Assembly: GCA_949592205.1 (NCBI GenBank)
Contig: CATIUR010000004.1
Span: 7,939,001 to 8,003,000 of the forward strand
Source of the DNA: Helichrysum umbraculigerum
Lineage: Eukaryota; Streptophyta; Magnoliopsida; Asterales; Asteraceae
Direction: 5' to 3'
DNA length: 64,000 nucleotides
Position 1 is the first letter of the stretch, and the number at the start of each line of letters is the position of its first letter. Position numbers and translations under genes: made by a program. This document shows positions 23,930-35,437 of the stretch, one piece after another. The notes under the pieces are model-generated. The model was given only the letters and a program-made list of their open reading frames with translations. It had not been told where the DNA came from and did no database searches.

Positions 23930-23995
23930 CTCATCTTAAACTATGAAAGACACGTGTAACTAAATTGTGGCTTCTTTTTAGATGATCTTAAACCT

Positions 23996-24003
23996 ATATA
24001 TAT

Positions 24004-24040
<37 letters not shown>

Positions 24041-24047
24041 ATATAAC
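23996..24047. repeat. (TA)n tract upstream of P450
   Basis: TA-rich run 60-110 bp before the start codon, ending in taatataactttacaat. The second P450 copy also has a TA tract and the same ataactttacaat, so the tract was part of the duplicated promoter. It may supply the TATA element. Confidence 0.8.
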
Positions 24048-24109
24048 TTTACAATAAAAGAAAAGGATATTGATAAGGGCTGGTGTGTTTGAACTTTGAA
24101 CCAAAAACA

Positions 24110-25030
24110 ATGGAAGTGTTATTTTATGTGATAGCAGTAATAATAATCCTCTTAGCCAGTTCCATCCTACATGGCTACTTTCTTCACAAACAACAAAACC
24201 TCCCACCAAGACCATGGCTTCCACCTCTTCCTCTAATTGGCCACCTCTACCTTCTCAACAAGCCACTCCATAAGTCCCTTGCAAACCTCGCAGCCAAACA
24301 CGGCCCTATCCAACTCTTGCAATTCGGCTCACGTCCTGTCCTTGTTGTCTCCTCTCCCTCTGCTGCCGAAGAATGTCTCACCAAGAACGATATCATATTT
24401 GCCAACCGTCCTCGACTTCTTGCAGGGAAATATCTTGGCTACAATTACACTAGCCTTGTCTTTGCTCCCTATGGTGACCACTGGAGGAACCTTCGTCGTG
24501 TATCCACTATTGAAGTACTTTCATCTCAAAGACTCAATGAATTCGAACCTATACGAGCTGATGAAGTGCGCCTCATGATGCGTAAACTTTATCTGTCCTC
24601 ATTCAAAGAAGGCACTCAAGTAAACGTTAAACATATGTTAGTTGACTTGACACTAAATGCGGTTATGAGAATGATTTCTGGTAAGAGATATTATAACAGC
24701 AAAGATGATGTACTTACAGATGAAGAGAAGGAAAAGGCGCATCTGTTTCAGGAGATTGTGGCAGAAATTTTTCAGGTTATGGGGGCTATGAATATAGGAG
24801 ACTATCTGCCTTTATTCAGGTGGTTTGGAGTGAGCGATTTGGAAAGGCGATTAATTTCTCTTCAAGCAAAGCGAGACTTGTTCATGCACGAGCTGATTAA
24901 GGAGCTGAAAGAGTGTATGATGAACTCTAGTTATGGGAAGCAGAAAAGGAATATGATTCAAATGTTATTATCATTGCGAGAAACCGAGCCACAGTTTTAC
25001 ACTGAAGAAATGATCAGAAGCATAATGCTG
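24110..25030 (+). CDS. Cytochrome P450 (CYP81-like), exon 1
   Basis: Exon 1 encodes residues 1-307 of a 513-residue P450, a haem monooxygenase anchored in the endoplasmic reticulum membrane and supplied with electrons by P450 reductase. Residues 3-25 are a hydrophobic signal anchor, followed by the proline-rich hinge PPRPWLPPLP (32-41). The C-helix WR pair is Trp125-Arg126. The exon ends at a GTAATA donor in phase 0, just before the I helix, the usual intron position in this clan. I start at 24110 rather than the upstream in-frame ATG at 24083, because the later start begins directly with the anchor and is shared with the second copy. CYP81 members hydroxylate isoflavonoids, lignans, glucosinolate precursors or herbicides. 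The substrate here cannot be read from sequence. Confidence 0.92.
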
Positions 25031-25102
25031 GTAATATGATTTTTTCATTTTCTCGTGCATTTTACGATATGTTTACCGACAACAACACATGTTATTTACA
25101 CA

Positions 25103-25889
25103 ATACAATGTTTTGAAAACCGGTTGAACCGGTCGGACCGGGATTTTGAAGAAAAACAGTCTATATAGATTTTGAAAATGGTCTAGCCGCCCGGTTTTCC
25201 GGTCGAACCGGATTCGACCGGAATATGTGTATTTTTTCTAATTTTCTTTTCGCTTTTTTATGTTATTTTCTTTTATTTTGTTAAACGGCGGTGGTTTCAA
25301 AGTTATGGTGTGTTAATGGACTTTTCTAGTTAACAAAGAGATGTGGCGGTATAAAAATTAAGTTGGGTATGAGCTTCTTTGTTTTTAACCTGCAAGTTAA
25401 TGAAGTTTTTCATATGAAAATTGGAGAAGACTAACTCTACATGCTTTGGGCCCACCACCTTTTATTTTTAGAATTTCTAATAGGCACATGCTTTATATAA
25501 AGTAAGTGGTAGTGTTTTGTCCCATGTCATAAACACAATGGTCGCCAATAGCTTCCAGCTCAAGTGGCACAAGGTGTTTCACCATGACCTCAAGGTCATG
25601 GGTTCAAACCTGGATGTGAGCAAAATGCTTTCCGGGATGGAGACAGGGGTTTTCTCTCGAAATATTCGGGTTTCCCCTGGAATTGGTGATGGGTATATGA
25701 AGAGGCAATGCCACTGAGCCCAATACTGCCTTTCAAAAAAAATAAACACAATGGTCCACAACCTTTTATGAGATATTTAGTGGTCATATCAGTTACTTGC
25801 TGTCTATCAACACGCAGCTAACAAAACGGTCAAACCGGAACCCGGGACGCAAACGGTTTAACTACAAAACCGATTTTCAAAACATTGTA
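25103..25889. mobile_element. hAT-like MITE with ACCGG words, in P450 intron
   Basis: Termini TACAATGTTTTGAAAA and complement, with degenerate aaccgg/ccggtt words in both arms. The flanks tttacaca and tttacata differ by one base in eight, a plausible decayed hAT duplication. A SINE is nested inside. Confidence 0.65.
25544..25741 (+). mobile_element. tRNA-derived SINE nested in the intronic MITE
   Basis: A-box-like tagcttccagctcaagtggc near the 5' end, B box gggttcaaacct, terminal A run. The 15-bp direct repeat ataaacacaatggtc is exact (25529-25543 and 25742-25756). Confidence 0.9.
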
Positions 25890-26861
25890 TTTACATATTC
25901 TAGATGTAAACCCACAACCTCTTAGATGATGATTTACCTGATATCGTTTGATTAAAGGCCCTTTGATACAACTAACCGGTTAAGTCATTGTTAAATTTTT
26001 GCCCTTAGAACTGTTCAAAATTATGAAATCTTATGAGTGAATTTGTGTCATAAAAAATTGCATTTAAACTTTCCTAAGTGTACATAAACTTGCAAGAATC
26101 TAAAAAAAATCAATCTATATGTTTAAATATATATAAATAGTGATTTTTTAACGCACAAGCACAGAATTTCCACTATTTTAATGAACTTAAGGCTAAACTG
26201 TGTTTGGCCTTAACAATTTGAAATGCGTATTCAATTGTGGGGAAAGCATCTATTGACAGCACCTACGTTATGTGCAGAAAATATTTCCTTGAAAAATATA
26301 TTACACTTTCGGTCCTTGTTCATCATATATTAAGAATGTTCACCATCAATCCTTCATTCATACAATCTACTCGTATAGCTCTTTGTTGCACGTAAGACTG
26401 GTGATGTCAACAACACCTATCATCTTCCCTTTAATAATCTATTTTTATGAGTTACAAGACTAACGAAACCACCCATTTGTTCAGGGCAGATCCAGCATGT
26501 AAATATGTGGGAGAGGAACCCATACGAATGACCTATATAGCGTTGATTATATAATACTGTATATTATGGGAGGCTCCGCCCCTAACCGAAATGTAGTTAG
26601 TCTACCAACTAAAAGACTAATTGAGAATATGACTAAGCCCGCTTTTGAACTGTCTAAAAACCAAAATCTTAAATGTTTTCCTTTTGATTTCTCAATTTTG
26701 TTTAATTTTTTCTTTTTTGCTGTTTACTTGGTGTACTAAAGCTGTTTGATCTGTTTATGTTGTTTTAAACTTTTTTGTTTTGTTTTTGTGTTTGTAGTTT
26801 GGGATGTTTTCAAGTTGTTTACCCTGTTTTTAAGCTATGTAAGTGCTGTTTAGGTCACGTA

Positions 26862-28923
26862 TAAAACACCCCAAAATTTACAACTGTTTTTTTTTTTTTT
26901 TTTTTTTTAAAACAATTCCGAAGCTCAAGTTCCAAAACATATATATATATATAAAATGACATGTCGTCATCTTCCATTACCTAAGTTTTAAGTATTGATT
27001 ATTAACGTTTACAAAACAATCATTTATATCCTGGACATTATATAATCAAGCATTTTAAACTTTATTAAATATTATCAGAGTAATCCTAGTCAAACATTCT
27101 TCAGTTACTCCTTGACCCGCCCATAACCAGAGATATTAACCTGCAAGGAGTAAACAACGGGATTAGCACGAAGCTAAGTGAGTTAACTCATCACTAACAC
27201 TACACTTAGTTTAACACCATGAGTTCACCACATTTAACACTTTGACTCAATATCACTAGAGGATCGGTGGCCCTTGTGGCGCCCTCAGCCGCGGTGGCCC
27301 ACCAAGCGACACTTACACCAACTGCAGGCCAATACAGTGGTTAACCGATAACGGTTTGCTACCTTTAGTCAACACAAGCTCTATTCACAACACATGTTCA
27401 CAACTCTTGTGTTGACTAACCTGTAACAACATCGTCCAACAAAGTTGACCTCCTTAACACAATTACCAATAGGTCACTTAACACTTTAACACAATTCACA
27501 AACACTTAACACCTGAATATAACACATAACACTTGAAGTAACCACAATAGTGATCACTAAATTATAGTGAGAGATCAAAGTCCACTCACCGACTACCATA
27601 GTCGCCTACTCAGTAGTCTAATATCACTGAGTCTTCTCCACATCTGGAAATACAACAAAATACACAAGTCAGTTACTTGTATCAAATCTAAATTACATTA
27701 CTCCAATAGATTTATACCAACAATCTCAATTCATATGTATTATCACAATCCTCACAAACATCAAGTTCATACTTCTTGAATTGTTTCTTAATCATGATTA
27801 GATATCATGTTAACCACTTTTCAACTATATATCAATTTAGTTATCACTTGTAGTAATTTCGCATAATTCATTCCATTAATATGAATTATCACTATTAACT
27901 TCATTAGTTCACTCTCCTCTAATAAATCATGATAATTAAAATCAACTTATCACATAATTCACATTAATCATTGATAACTAACATAATCACACCATTAACA
28001 AGATTAATAGCTTTCAAATTATCAATTCACTAAAACACTTCATGAACACTTAATCAAATTCTTCCATTTTAAGTTAGGGCTCATGTCATAATCATGTATT
28101 AGGCACTAATTAACAACTATAACATAACCAAAATCTTTACTTCATGAATTATCAACTAAATCACAACTTTTATCATGAATACACCATAATCTTTTCTCTC
28201 TAAGTTAGGGTTTTACTTATAATCAAGAATTTCTTATCAACTAATGATAATATGATCATTACTAGCTTAAATTCAAGATTAATCATGCCAACTAAATCAA
28301 ATATTCAAAACCCCCAATTTCTAGGGTTATATCAAACACGAATTTAACACATATAACATGATTAAGATGATGCTAGAATGATTATTACATGTTATTGAAG
28401 CTTAATTAATATCAATTTACACTTTTGAAACCCTAATTTCGGATTTAACTCAAGAACACCAAAACCCCCAATTTCTAGGGTTTATAAAATCAAGAACACA
28501 TGATCATACCTTGTTTGTGATGATTAAGGAAGCTTGAATTCGAGTTTTAAAGCTCCAATTTGATGTTCTTCATGATCTTGATAATGATTTAAGATTAAAT
28601 GTGTGTGTGTGTATATGTACGTATGTATGTATGTGTGTATGGAGAAAAACCCGATCCATCTCATATAATATACCATATAAGTGTTAATTTTCATTCCCCG
28701 TATTTATTATTGTCTGGAACTTAAAAACCATTTACGGGGAAATACAATTTTATTTTACCGTCAACTAAATAAATTTAAAACAAACAATATTTCACTAACC
28801 ACAATATTTCCTGAGGCTTATTGACCTATTAAATTTACAATTAAACACAATAACAATTTTAAATCGCATTTAAAATTTACAGAAACTACCTATTACTTCT
28901 AGGCCCAATTTGAGGATGTTAAA
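26862..28923 (-). repeat. 3' LTR of element B
   Basis: Matches 35438-37500 almost base for base. On the minus strand it ends GGGGTGTTTTA at 26862. Its first bases (plus 28919-28923) are part of the target duplication of solo LTR C. It carries the leader exon (27590-27643) and intron-end block (about 27141-27182). A T run lies at about 26886-26907. Confidence 0.92.
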
Positions 28924-30009
28924 TGTAACACCCCCAAATTTACTGATTTGCGGAAGCTCTATTTGGGTGTTACTAATCAATAACAAAGCACAAAGATATA
29001 TAGTAAACGACTCTATATGCGTCGTTTTAACAAAATATATTGATAATTGAAATGTTTACAACATTTGAAGCTTTACATAGCTCGAGTTAAATAAAAGGAG
29101 ATTTCAGTACATAAGTACTTGTACAAAATATACTAATGCAAGAAAATCTCAATCGTCTGTATGCTGACTCGAGCTAAAAGTCCTGAAGCAAAAGCAACCT
29201 ACTGCTTGGTACCTGCGATACATGCTAAATGGGTCAGCTAAAGCTGGTGAGCTCACAGGTTTGAAATCAAGTAATATAGTATGAACCGCAAGATTTAAAT
29301 AATTGAATTGCATTCAGCAATTGATAATGATAATAATCGTGTATACAGCCATGAGCACATAGTTGAGCTTAACTCGAGGGCCGGGTCCCCTATAGAGAAT
29401 TCCGGGCGAGGTGCCTCCACGAGTGCCTAATCAACACTCGTCTTCCCAAATATTAGTACGTCCGTTTACCCGGTTAGTGCTTGCTAACCCGAACGAGGAG
29501 GGTCAATCATATATGGTACCATATACTAATATTCACGCTACAACGTATTAACAACTATGCTGACGGAGGACTTTAAATGATTAGTTGTGAAAACTCATGT
29601 AGTATATGGAAATGTTTGTACTTGCGTTCACATGTTAAAAATGAGCAATATATCACACCCCTGAGTAAAACAGTAAAAAGAGGGGCTATGAGACTCACCT
29701 GAGTCGTTGAGTTTATGAAAATAAACTGAGAATGATTAGCCGAGAATCGAAGTCCAAAGACTTGTAACCTGAGGGTGTCCACGACACGCGATGGTTATAA
29801 TATGCGAAGGTATCTAATAAGACTACCTTGTAGTTGTTCGTCCAACTATAATGTCCAAATGTTCCCAATTCGGTGGATAGTTTAAGTGTTTGAAAACGCG
29901 TACGGCCCGTTGGTGATTATTGGTAATAATGATCTTGATGTTATTTTGTTAGTTTCAAAGTGTTAACAAGTTTGATGTTTGGTGTGAAATGTGTCTACGA
30001 AATCTAAGT

Positions 30010-30105
30010 ACGGGGGTCCGGGAGCAGCGCCCTTGGTAGCGGGGTCCAAGGGGCGGCAGCCCCTGGCGGGGTCCAAGGGGCAGAGCCCCTGGCTGGGGTC
30101 GAGCT
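30010..30105 (-). repeat. GC-rich palindromic repeats of solo LTR C (first cluster)
   Basis: Repeats of ggggtccaaggggc followed by agcccctgg form hairpins of the type aaggggc/gcccct. Composition differs sharply from the surrounding LTR. Confidence 0.75.
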
Positions 30106-30245
30106 GCCAGGTCAGCTTGGAAAATTTTTATTTCTACTATATTGCTTTGACGAAAAACGCATCTGGATCCGAATTTGGGTAAAATCAGGTGTTAAAATTT
30201 TAGGTCTCGACACTTGGTAAAAAATCTGAGTTTTCAAGTCCTGGT

Positions 30246-30520
30246 TTGTGCGACGTTAGGTGTGACGTCGCAGGTAAGGATTGCGACGTTGAGCATGACG
30301 TCGCTAAAGGCGACGTTTCGCAATTTAATGCGACGTTAAGGATGATGTCGCTATACGCGACGTTGTTGATTCTAGTGACGTAGTAGGCGACGTCGCTATG
30401 TGCGACTTCGCAATTCAATGCGACGTTATGTGTGACGTCGATAAGGCGACGTTATTGATTTCTGTGCGACGTTATACGCGACGTCGCAAAGGCTCCAGGC
30501 CAGATGCGACGTTACGGGCT
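30246..30520 (-). repeat. Palindrome cluster, word GCGACGTT/GACGTCGC (solo LTR C)
   Basis: About ten copies of tgcgacgtta or gacgtcgc alternate over 270 bp, so that each half-site can pair with the next. It is extremely CpG-rich in an AT-rich region. Confidence 0.85.
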
Positions 30521-31443
30521 GTTGGCCGGATTTTGTGTCGAAAATGAGTTTTCCGGCGACCATTCGGTCCAAATCTTTTACCCAACCCATATTTGGACAT
30601 TTTGAACGTATAGAAACAATAAAAACGTAAAAATGAGTAAAAACGGAGAGTTTCGGGTTTTGTCGGAAAACTTACAAAGTGTCGGATTGAAAATCCGAAA
30701 AGATGGAAATGTAGATCGTTGCGTGGTGATCGTTTTTCCTAAAAGAGCTTTGCGATCCGGTGTCGTGTGGTGGTAGTATTTTGTGATTTTGTGTGGTGGT
30801 GGTAATGTAGTGTTTGAGAGAAAAAGAAAAGAAGAAAGAGAAGAGAGAGGTGAGAATGGGGAGTGGGGAGGGTTTTCCCCCACTTTTGGGCAGATTTCGG
30901 TGGGGGCCCACCGAAGTGTGGGTCTCCACTTTTAACTCCGTGTTTGCGCTCCGTGCGGTGTTCGTTTTCCCGATCGTTTTAACGTTAAATATTTATTTTA
31001 TACGTGTAATTACAAGTTTTAAAATGCGGAAAGTTATTCAATATTTTTATGGAAGTATTTTACAAAATACTTTACATTTGAGTTATAAAATTATAATCTT
31101 TAACTTGTTTTGGGTTGGTCGTGCGTTTAATCTTTTAATCGGGTAGGCGTTATTTGTATGATACAACGTAAATACGAAATATTATCAAATAATATTTTGG
31201 ATACAATAGTGTGATTAAATAATGTTATATTATTTAATTAAATTTGTTCACCAACGTCCGTATTTAATTGAACCGAATTACATTCGATTTAGATTGTGTA
31301 CGATTTAATCAAATCGCATTTTCGTATATATTCAACAATATATATTTCGATACATAAATTAGCCTAACACAGAACTAATTACATGTATTAACATATGATT
31401 AGGCACTAATTACTAGTCCTAATTTGGCGGGTGTTACATTACA

Positions 31444-31460
31444 AATCTCTCCCCCTTAAA
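31444..31460 (-). other. Polypurine tract of element B
   Basis: The minus strand reads tttaagggggagagatt, then TGTAA. It matches the E1 arrangement (aaggagggaagatt, then TGTAACATCC), which shows that the tract belongs to B and that C inserted after it. Confidence 0.8.
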
Positions 31461-32520
31461 GAGATTTCGTCCTCGAAATCTAATCAACCTTGATTATTCT
31501 AAAGAACTCAATCATGCAACATTTCTCATCCTTTATATGAGATTCTACTAACACCATATTTCCAGTTTATTAATATTTTACCTTTCATACAACTCTAACT
31601 ACGAAATTTCTCATCGCTATATACACATAAAATGTGCACGCAATTTAAATTCTATCTACATATACATATTCACATGTACATGTTTCTATTTCTTACCTTA
31701 ACATATGATATGTATCTAAATCATATTTTCATGCACACTATGATCACTTAAGTGAATTACTCATAATTAATCACTTTAAACATGTAATCACTTGACGTAA
31801 GTGAATAACAATCGGGTACAATAACATACTCTTACCACTAGAAACTAGCGACGTGCTAGAATCTTTAAAATAGATATATGATTTATACCCCTTTTAACAG
31901 CAAGACAATGATTATGAAAATCACCATACACCCAATAACAATGAAATTTAAATTTCAATTCATAACTAGCATTTGTGCTAGTACCACATATCACTAATGT
32001 ATATGATAATCTTTTATTTAAAAGTAATTCAAACTCATATAACACTATTCACATATTAACAAGCAAAATACAAGTCAATTCTTCATGGTTAAAACTATTA
32101 TCACTTAATCACCAAGTCACTTAGTACCAATTCAAATTGGATAATTACCAAGTTTTTCCATCAACGGTTACATTGCCATTCAAGCGCAAGTACCATTCCA
32201 ACAAAATGTGCTAACCACACACACATTTTTCAACAATATTTCATCAATCCATTTATTACGATGACTTCTCATTAGATTATTTCACATTTCCATCATTTCT
32301 ATACGCAACCTATCATTTCACTTTGATATTATGCATATAATAACAATCAAATTTTACACAATTCTCAATTAATAATAATATAACTATCAATTTTTCACAG
32401 TTTCAATAAAAAGGCTCTCTCTCTATATATATTTATATATTTCTTTTATTAATAAGTAACCCATTAATACAATAACTTAATCTTTTACTACCATTTCGAT
32501 TTAGTCAATCATTGACTCTC

Positions 32521-32521
32521 A

Positions 32522-32554
<33 letters not shown>

Positions 32555-32555
32555 A
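32521..32555. repeat. (CT)n microsatellite in element B
   Basis: Run of CT units inside the B internal region. Confidence 0.9.
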
Positions 32556-32611
32556 TATATCAACATTGCAAACCTACAAATTTTAAAGTCTCATCGATTT
32601 CTCTGGTACTT

Positions 32612-32705
32612 GGTAGCCTCAATACTCCATGTGAAATGGCATAATATAAATACGTTGGCCAGACGTCGTCATATTATGTCAGTCACACTTTATTCTCAGG
32701 CCACT
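32612..32705 (-). other. Long RNA hairpin with loop TGGCCA (element B)
   Basis: On the minus strand, agtggcct pairs with aggctacc (one wobble, one mismatch), gtgtga with tcacat, and cataatat with atattatg. The apex holds acg-tctggccaa-cgt with the palindrome TGGCCA at plus 32656-32661. It aligns in place and order with 931-1025 of element A, with different bases in the pairs. Confidence 0.65.
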
Positions 32706-33677
32706 TCATACCATTGATCTTTAAAGTGATTAACTTTTTACTCTCACATATATCCCAGTGTTGAAATCAACAATTATCACACATATAATAGCACTTAAAA
32801 TATATATATTTTTTTATCACTTGAATGTGAAACTACTACCATATAATTATACAGGTATAACAATTCAATCATCTAACACATTTCTCATTGTCTCCTTAAC
32901 ACAGGTTAAAATTTTAATACAACTAAATCAATGTAACACCCTCTCTACACGATTCAATATCAATCACTTAACACTTTAATTATCAATTATAATACTCTAT
33001 ATAACATTTAGCACAAAGTACCTTATTAATATTCCATGCAATATTCACACCACTTCATCAATATATAATTCATGAATTGATTAATAAATAACCTTCAATT
33101 TCTAGTTATCAAGCAAAAGTAAACTCCTATAATACTCTTCAACTCTTACAAATACTTATTCAATCATATTAAGTATTTCACATAATGTAATTAACATGAT
33201 TACATAATCAATATTTATTTACCCTAACAAACAACAATCAACAATACCCTTACTGGTATTCTTTGCAGTTAAATAAACTGCCTACAAACAACTCCTACAC
33301 AAAGAACCATATAGACCTCTTAAAACAACTTTTAATATTGCATATAGTCACAGGAATGATTTCTGGGCTCAAAGAAACAAAAGCCCAATACAATTCATAA
33401 GCTAAAAGTCTGAAATAATGTCCGAAAAACAGTAAAACGCGATTTTCGGGCCCCAAACGACCCCGAAGTGCCAAAAACTGACAGGGCTCATGGCAAAGCG
33501 ATGAGCTTTGACCGTTGGGCCGTTTTTGAGTGGACATGTAAATTTCATCTTAATCGGACACCGAAATTTTCTAGCGGAAATTCTACGTCTAACGTTACGT
33601 CGAACGTCGAAATTTACAATTTTCATGATAGATTCACTTAATGCAACACATAATACATGAAATGTCTCAAAACATGG

Positions 33678-33853
33678 GAGTACGATCGTATTCAAGGGAG
33701 TACGATCGTATTCATGGGAGTACGATCGTATTCAAGGGAATACGCCGTATTCCCGCCCAAATTTCTTCTCAGAATGATTTTTAAGGAATACGCCCAAGGA
33801 ATACGCCGTATTCAATGGAGTACGATCGTATTCATGGGAATACGATCGGATTC
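33678..33853 (-). repeat. CpG palindrome cluster, word GTACGATCGTATTC (element B, internal)
   Basis: Seven or eight copies of gagtacgatcgtattc or gaatacgccgtattc with short spacers. Here the cluster lies in the internal region. Its upstream flank on the minus strand (about 33860-34020) resembles the flank of the E2 LTR cluster, sharing tgcctgcaaaatttcag. Confidence 0.85.
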
Positions 33854-35422
33854 AGCATGCTGCAGCAACTCAGAAAATTTAGTGCAAAAACACGAAATTC
33901 AAACGCGCATATCTCCTAAACCGTAAAGAGTTATACTCTGAAATTTTGCAGGCACTCTCATATAATCAAAATGCAACTTTCTATTTTTCCACTTTTTCAA
34001 ATTACACGTTTTACGAGAAAACGGACATATAACCAATTTTAGGCCATTTTGGACCATTTTGGTTGACACGCTATATTACAAACGACATACTTTCAGGGTT
34101 CCACCCTTTGCCAACATGTTTCTACATATATTTATGACGTGTGGGCACATTCATCATATACAAACACTCATTCTACATTATTTTGACACGTTGACCCGTT
34201 TAAGGGTCAAAATGGACAATTTCACCAATTCCCTTCAAAATGACAACATTAACATTTTCAATCCACATTTTATCTATACTTATGACTTTAAGTCACTTTA
34301 AAAGTTATCATACACATACCACATCAAATTCTGTACATTTTAACACTAAGTGACTCATTTGGACACTTAAATGACCCGTTTGGGTTTATGACCATATGAT
34401 CACCATCCCAACACCCAACCCACACTTCGTTGACTATTCCAAGTCAAACTAACCCACTTTCATCATTAGTTTCATATTATCACCTTAAAACACCAAGTTC
34501 ACAAAATTTCATCATATATAAACCAATTTCAACATATAATTTCAAATTTGACTTTCACAACTTGTCATCACACATTTAGACTCATTGACCGCTTTAACTT
34601 TCTTACTACACTATTAGTAATACAAAGATCATAATTCACCCTAATCATGATCAATGCTAAACACATAGACATCTAGTCACATTTCTCACTTCATAGTATG
34701 GCATAACATGGCAATTACCGAGTTTGACACAATTACATTCAACATTGACCTTTCCAAGTCAATAACATATATTTCAACAACCAAACACACTCTAAGTCAC
34801 ACAATAACACAACTCCAAACTTATAAATGGATATACCCACAACCCATTGATTTCATCATAGCGTGTCACATCAAATTAGCTTATCATTTAACAATTATTC
34901 CCTAGCAAGGGCCTATAATCACACCTGCATTTATCAACTTATATTCACACACTTCATTTTCACATTACACATACACTTAATTCCACATAACACAACAGTT
35001 ACACATTAGTCACTCATGTATCTACACACAGTTTTAACACTTTTCTGAAATTACTATTTCCATCTTAATCACCTATTAATATCTCTATCACCTTATTAAC
35101 ACATAATAATCATCAACAATTCAATTTACTTTACTAACATAGTAAAGTAAAACAATTAAAATTTATTGAATTTCACAAAGTTTATCAGAAATTACCTGGC
35201 ACATCTAGGCCCACGAGTGTTGAGGATTGAGAATACCAATCGGTTCCTCATGATCCTCTGTCTCTGCACTCAAAACAACAATCTGACATCTTGTTATAGA
35301 TTAGTTCACATTTAACAACAACTTGCTCATACCACCACTAATCCCACACCTCGGAATGTTTGACCACTATCACTAGGCTTGGGATTGAACATTCAACCAT
35401 TGTTCAATTCGCCCAAACCTAT

Positions 35423-35434
35423 GCTCTGATACCA
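35423..35434 (-). other. Primer-binding site of element B (initiator tRNA-Met)
   Basis: Minus strand TGGTATCAGAGC, three bases from the LTR end. Confidence 0.93.
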
Positions 35435-35437
35435 ACT

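Larger units (their letters stand above)
28924..31438 (-). mobile_element. Solo LTR C at the tip of the B 3' LTR
   Basis: 2515 bp starting (minus strand) TGTAACACCCGCC and ending GGGGGTGTTACA. Flanks are ttaaa (28919-28923) and ttaca (31439-31443), one mismatch in five. Removing it restores continuity between the B polypurine tract and its LTR, in the same arrangement as E1. It has a leader exon (29699-29725, between CTCAG and GTGAGT), an intron-end block (29213-29255) and two GC-rich palindrome clusters. Confidence 0.85.

Noticed and set aside
24237..24578. 113-codon frame repeated at 63652-63993
   Set aside because: Its recurrence only reflects DNA identity of the two P450 first exons; it is in the wrong frame and lacks the P450 start.
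30246..30520. Possible CRISPR-like or satellite array
   Set aside because: Repeats are short, palindromic, irregularly spaced and inside a plant LTR; there are no unique spacers of constant length and no cas genes.
30578..31146. Frames on both strands around 30.6-31.1 kb
   Set aside because: They lie within solo LTR C, have biased composition and no recognisable domains.
33657..33926. 89-codon frame in element B
   Set aside because: Composed of translated palindrome units (RSYSREY-like repeats) of the cluster; non-coding.
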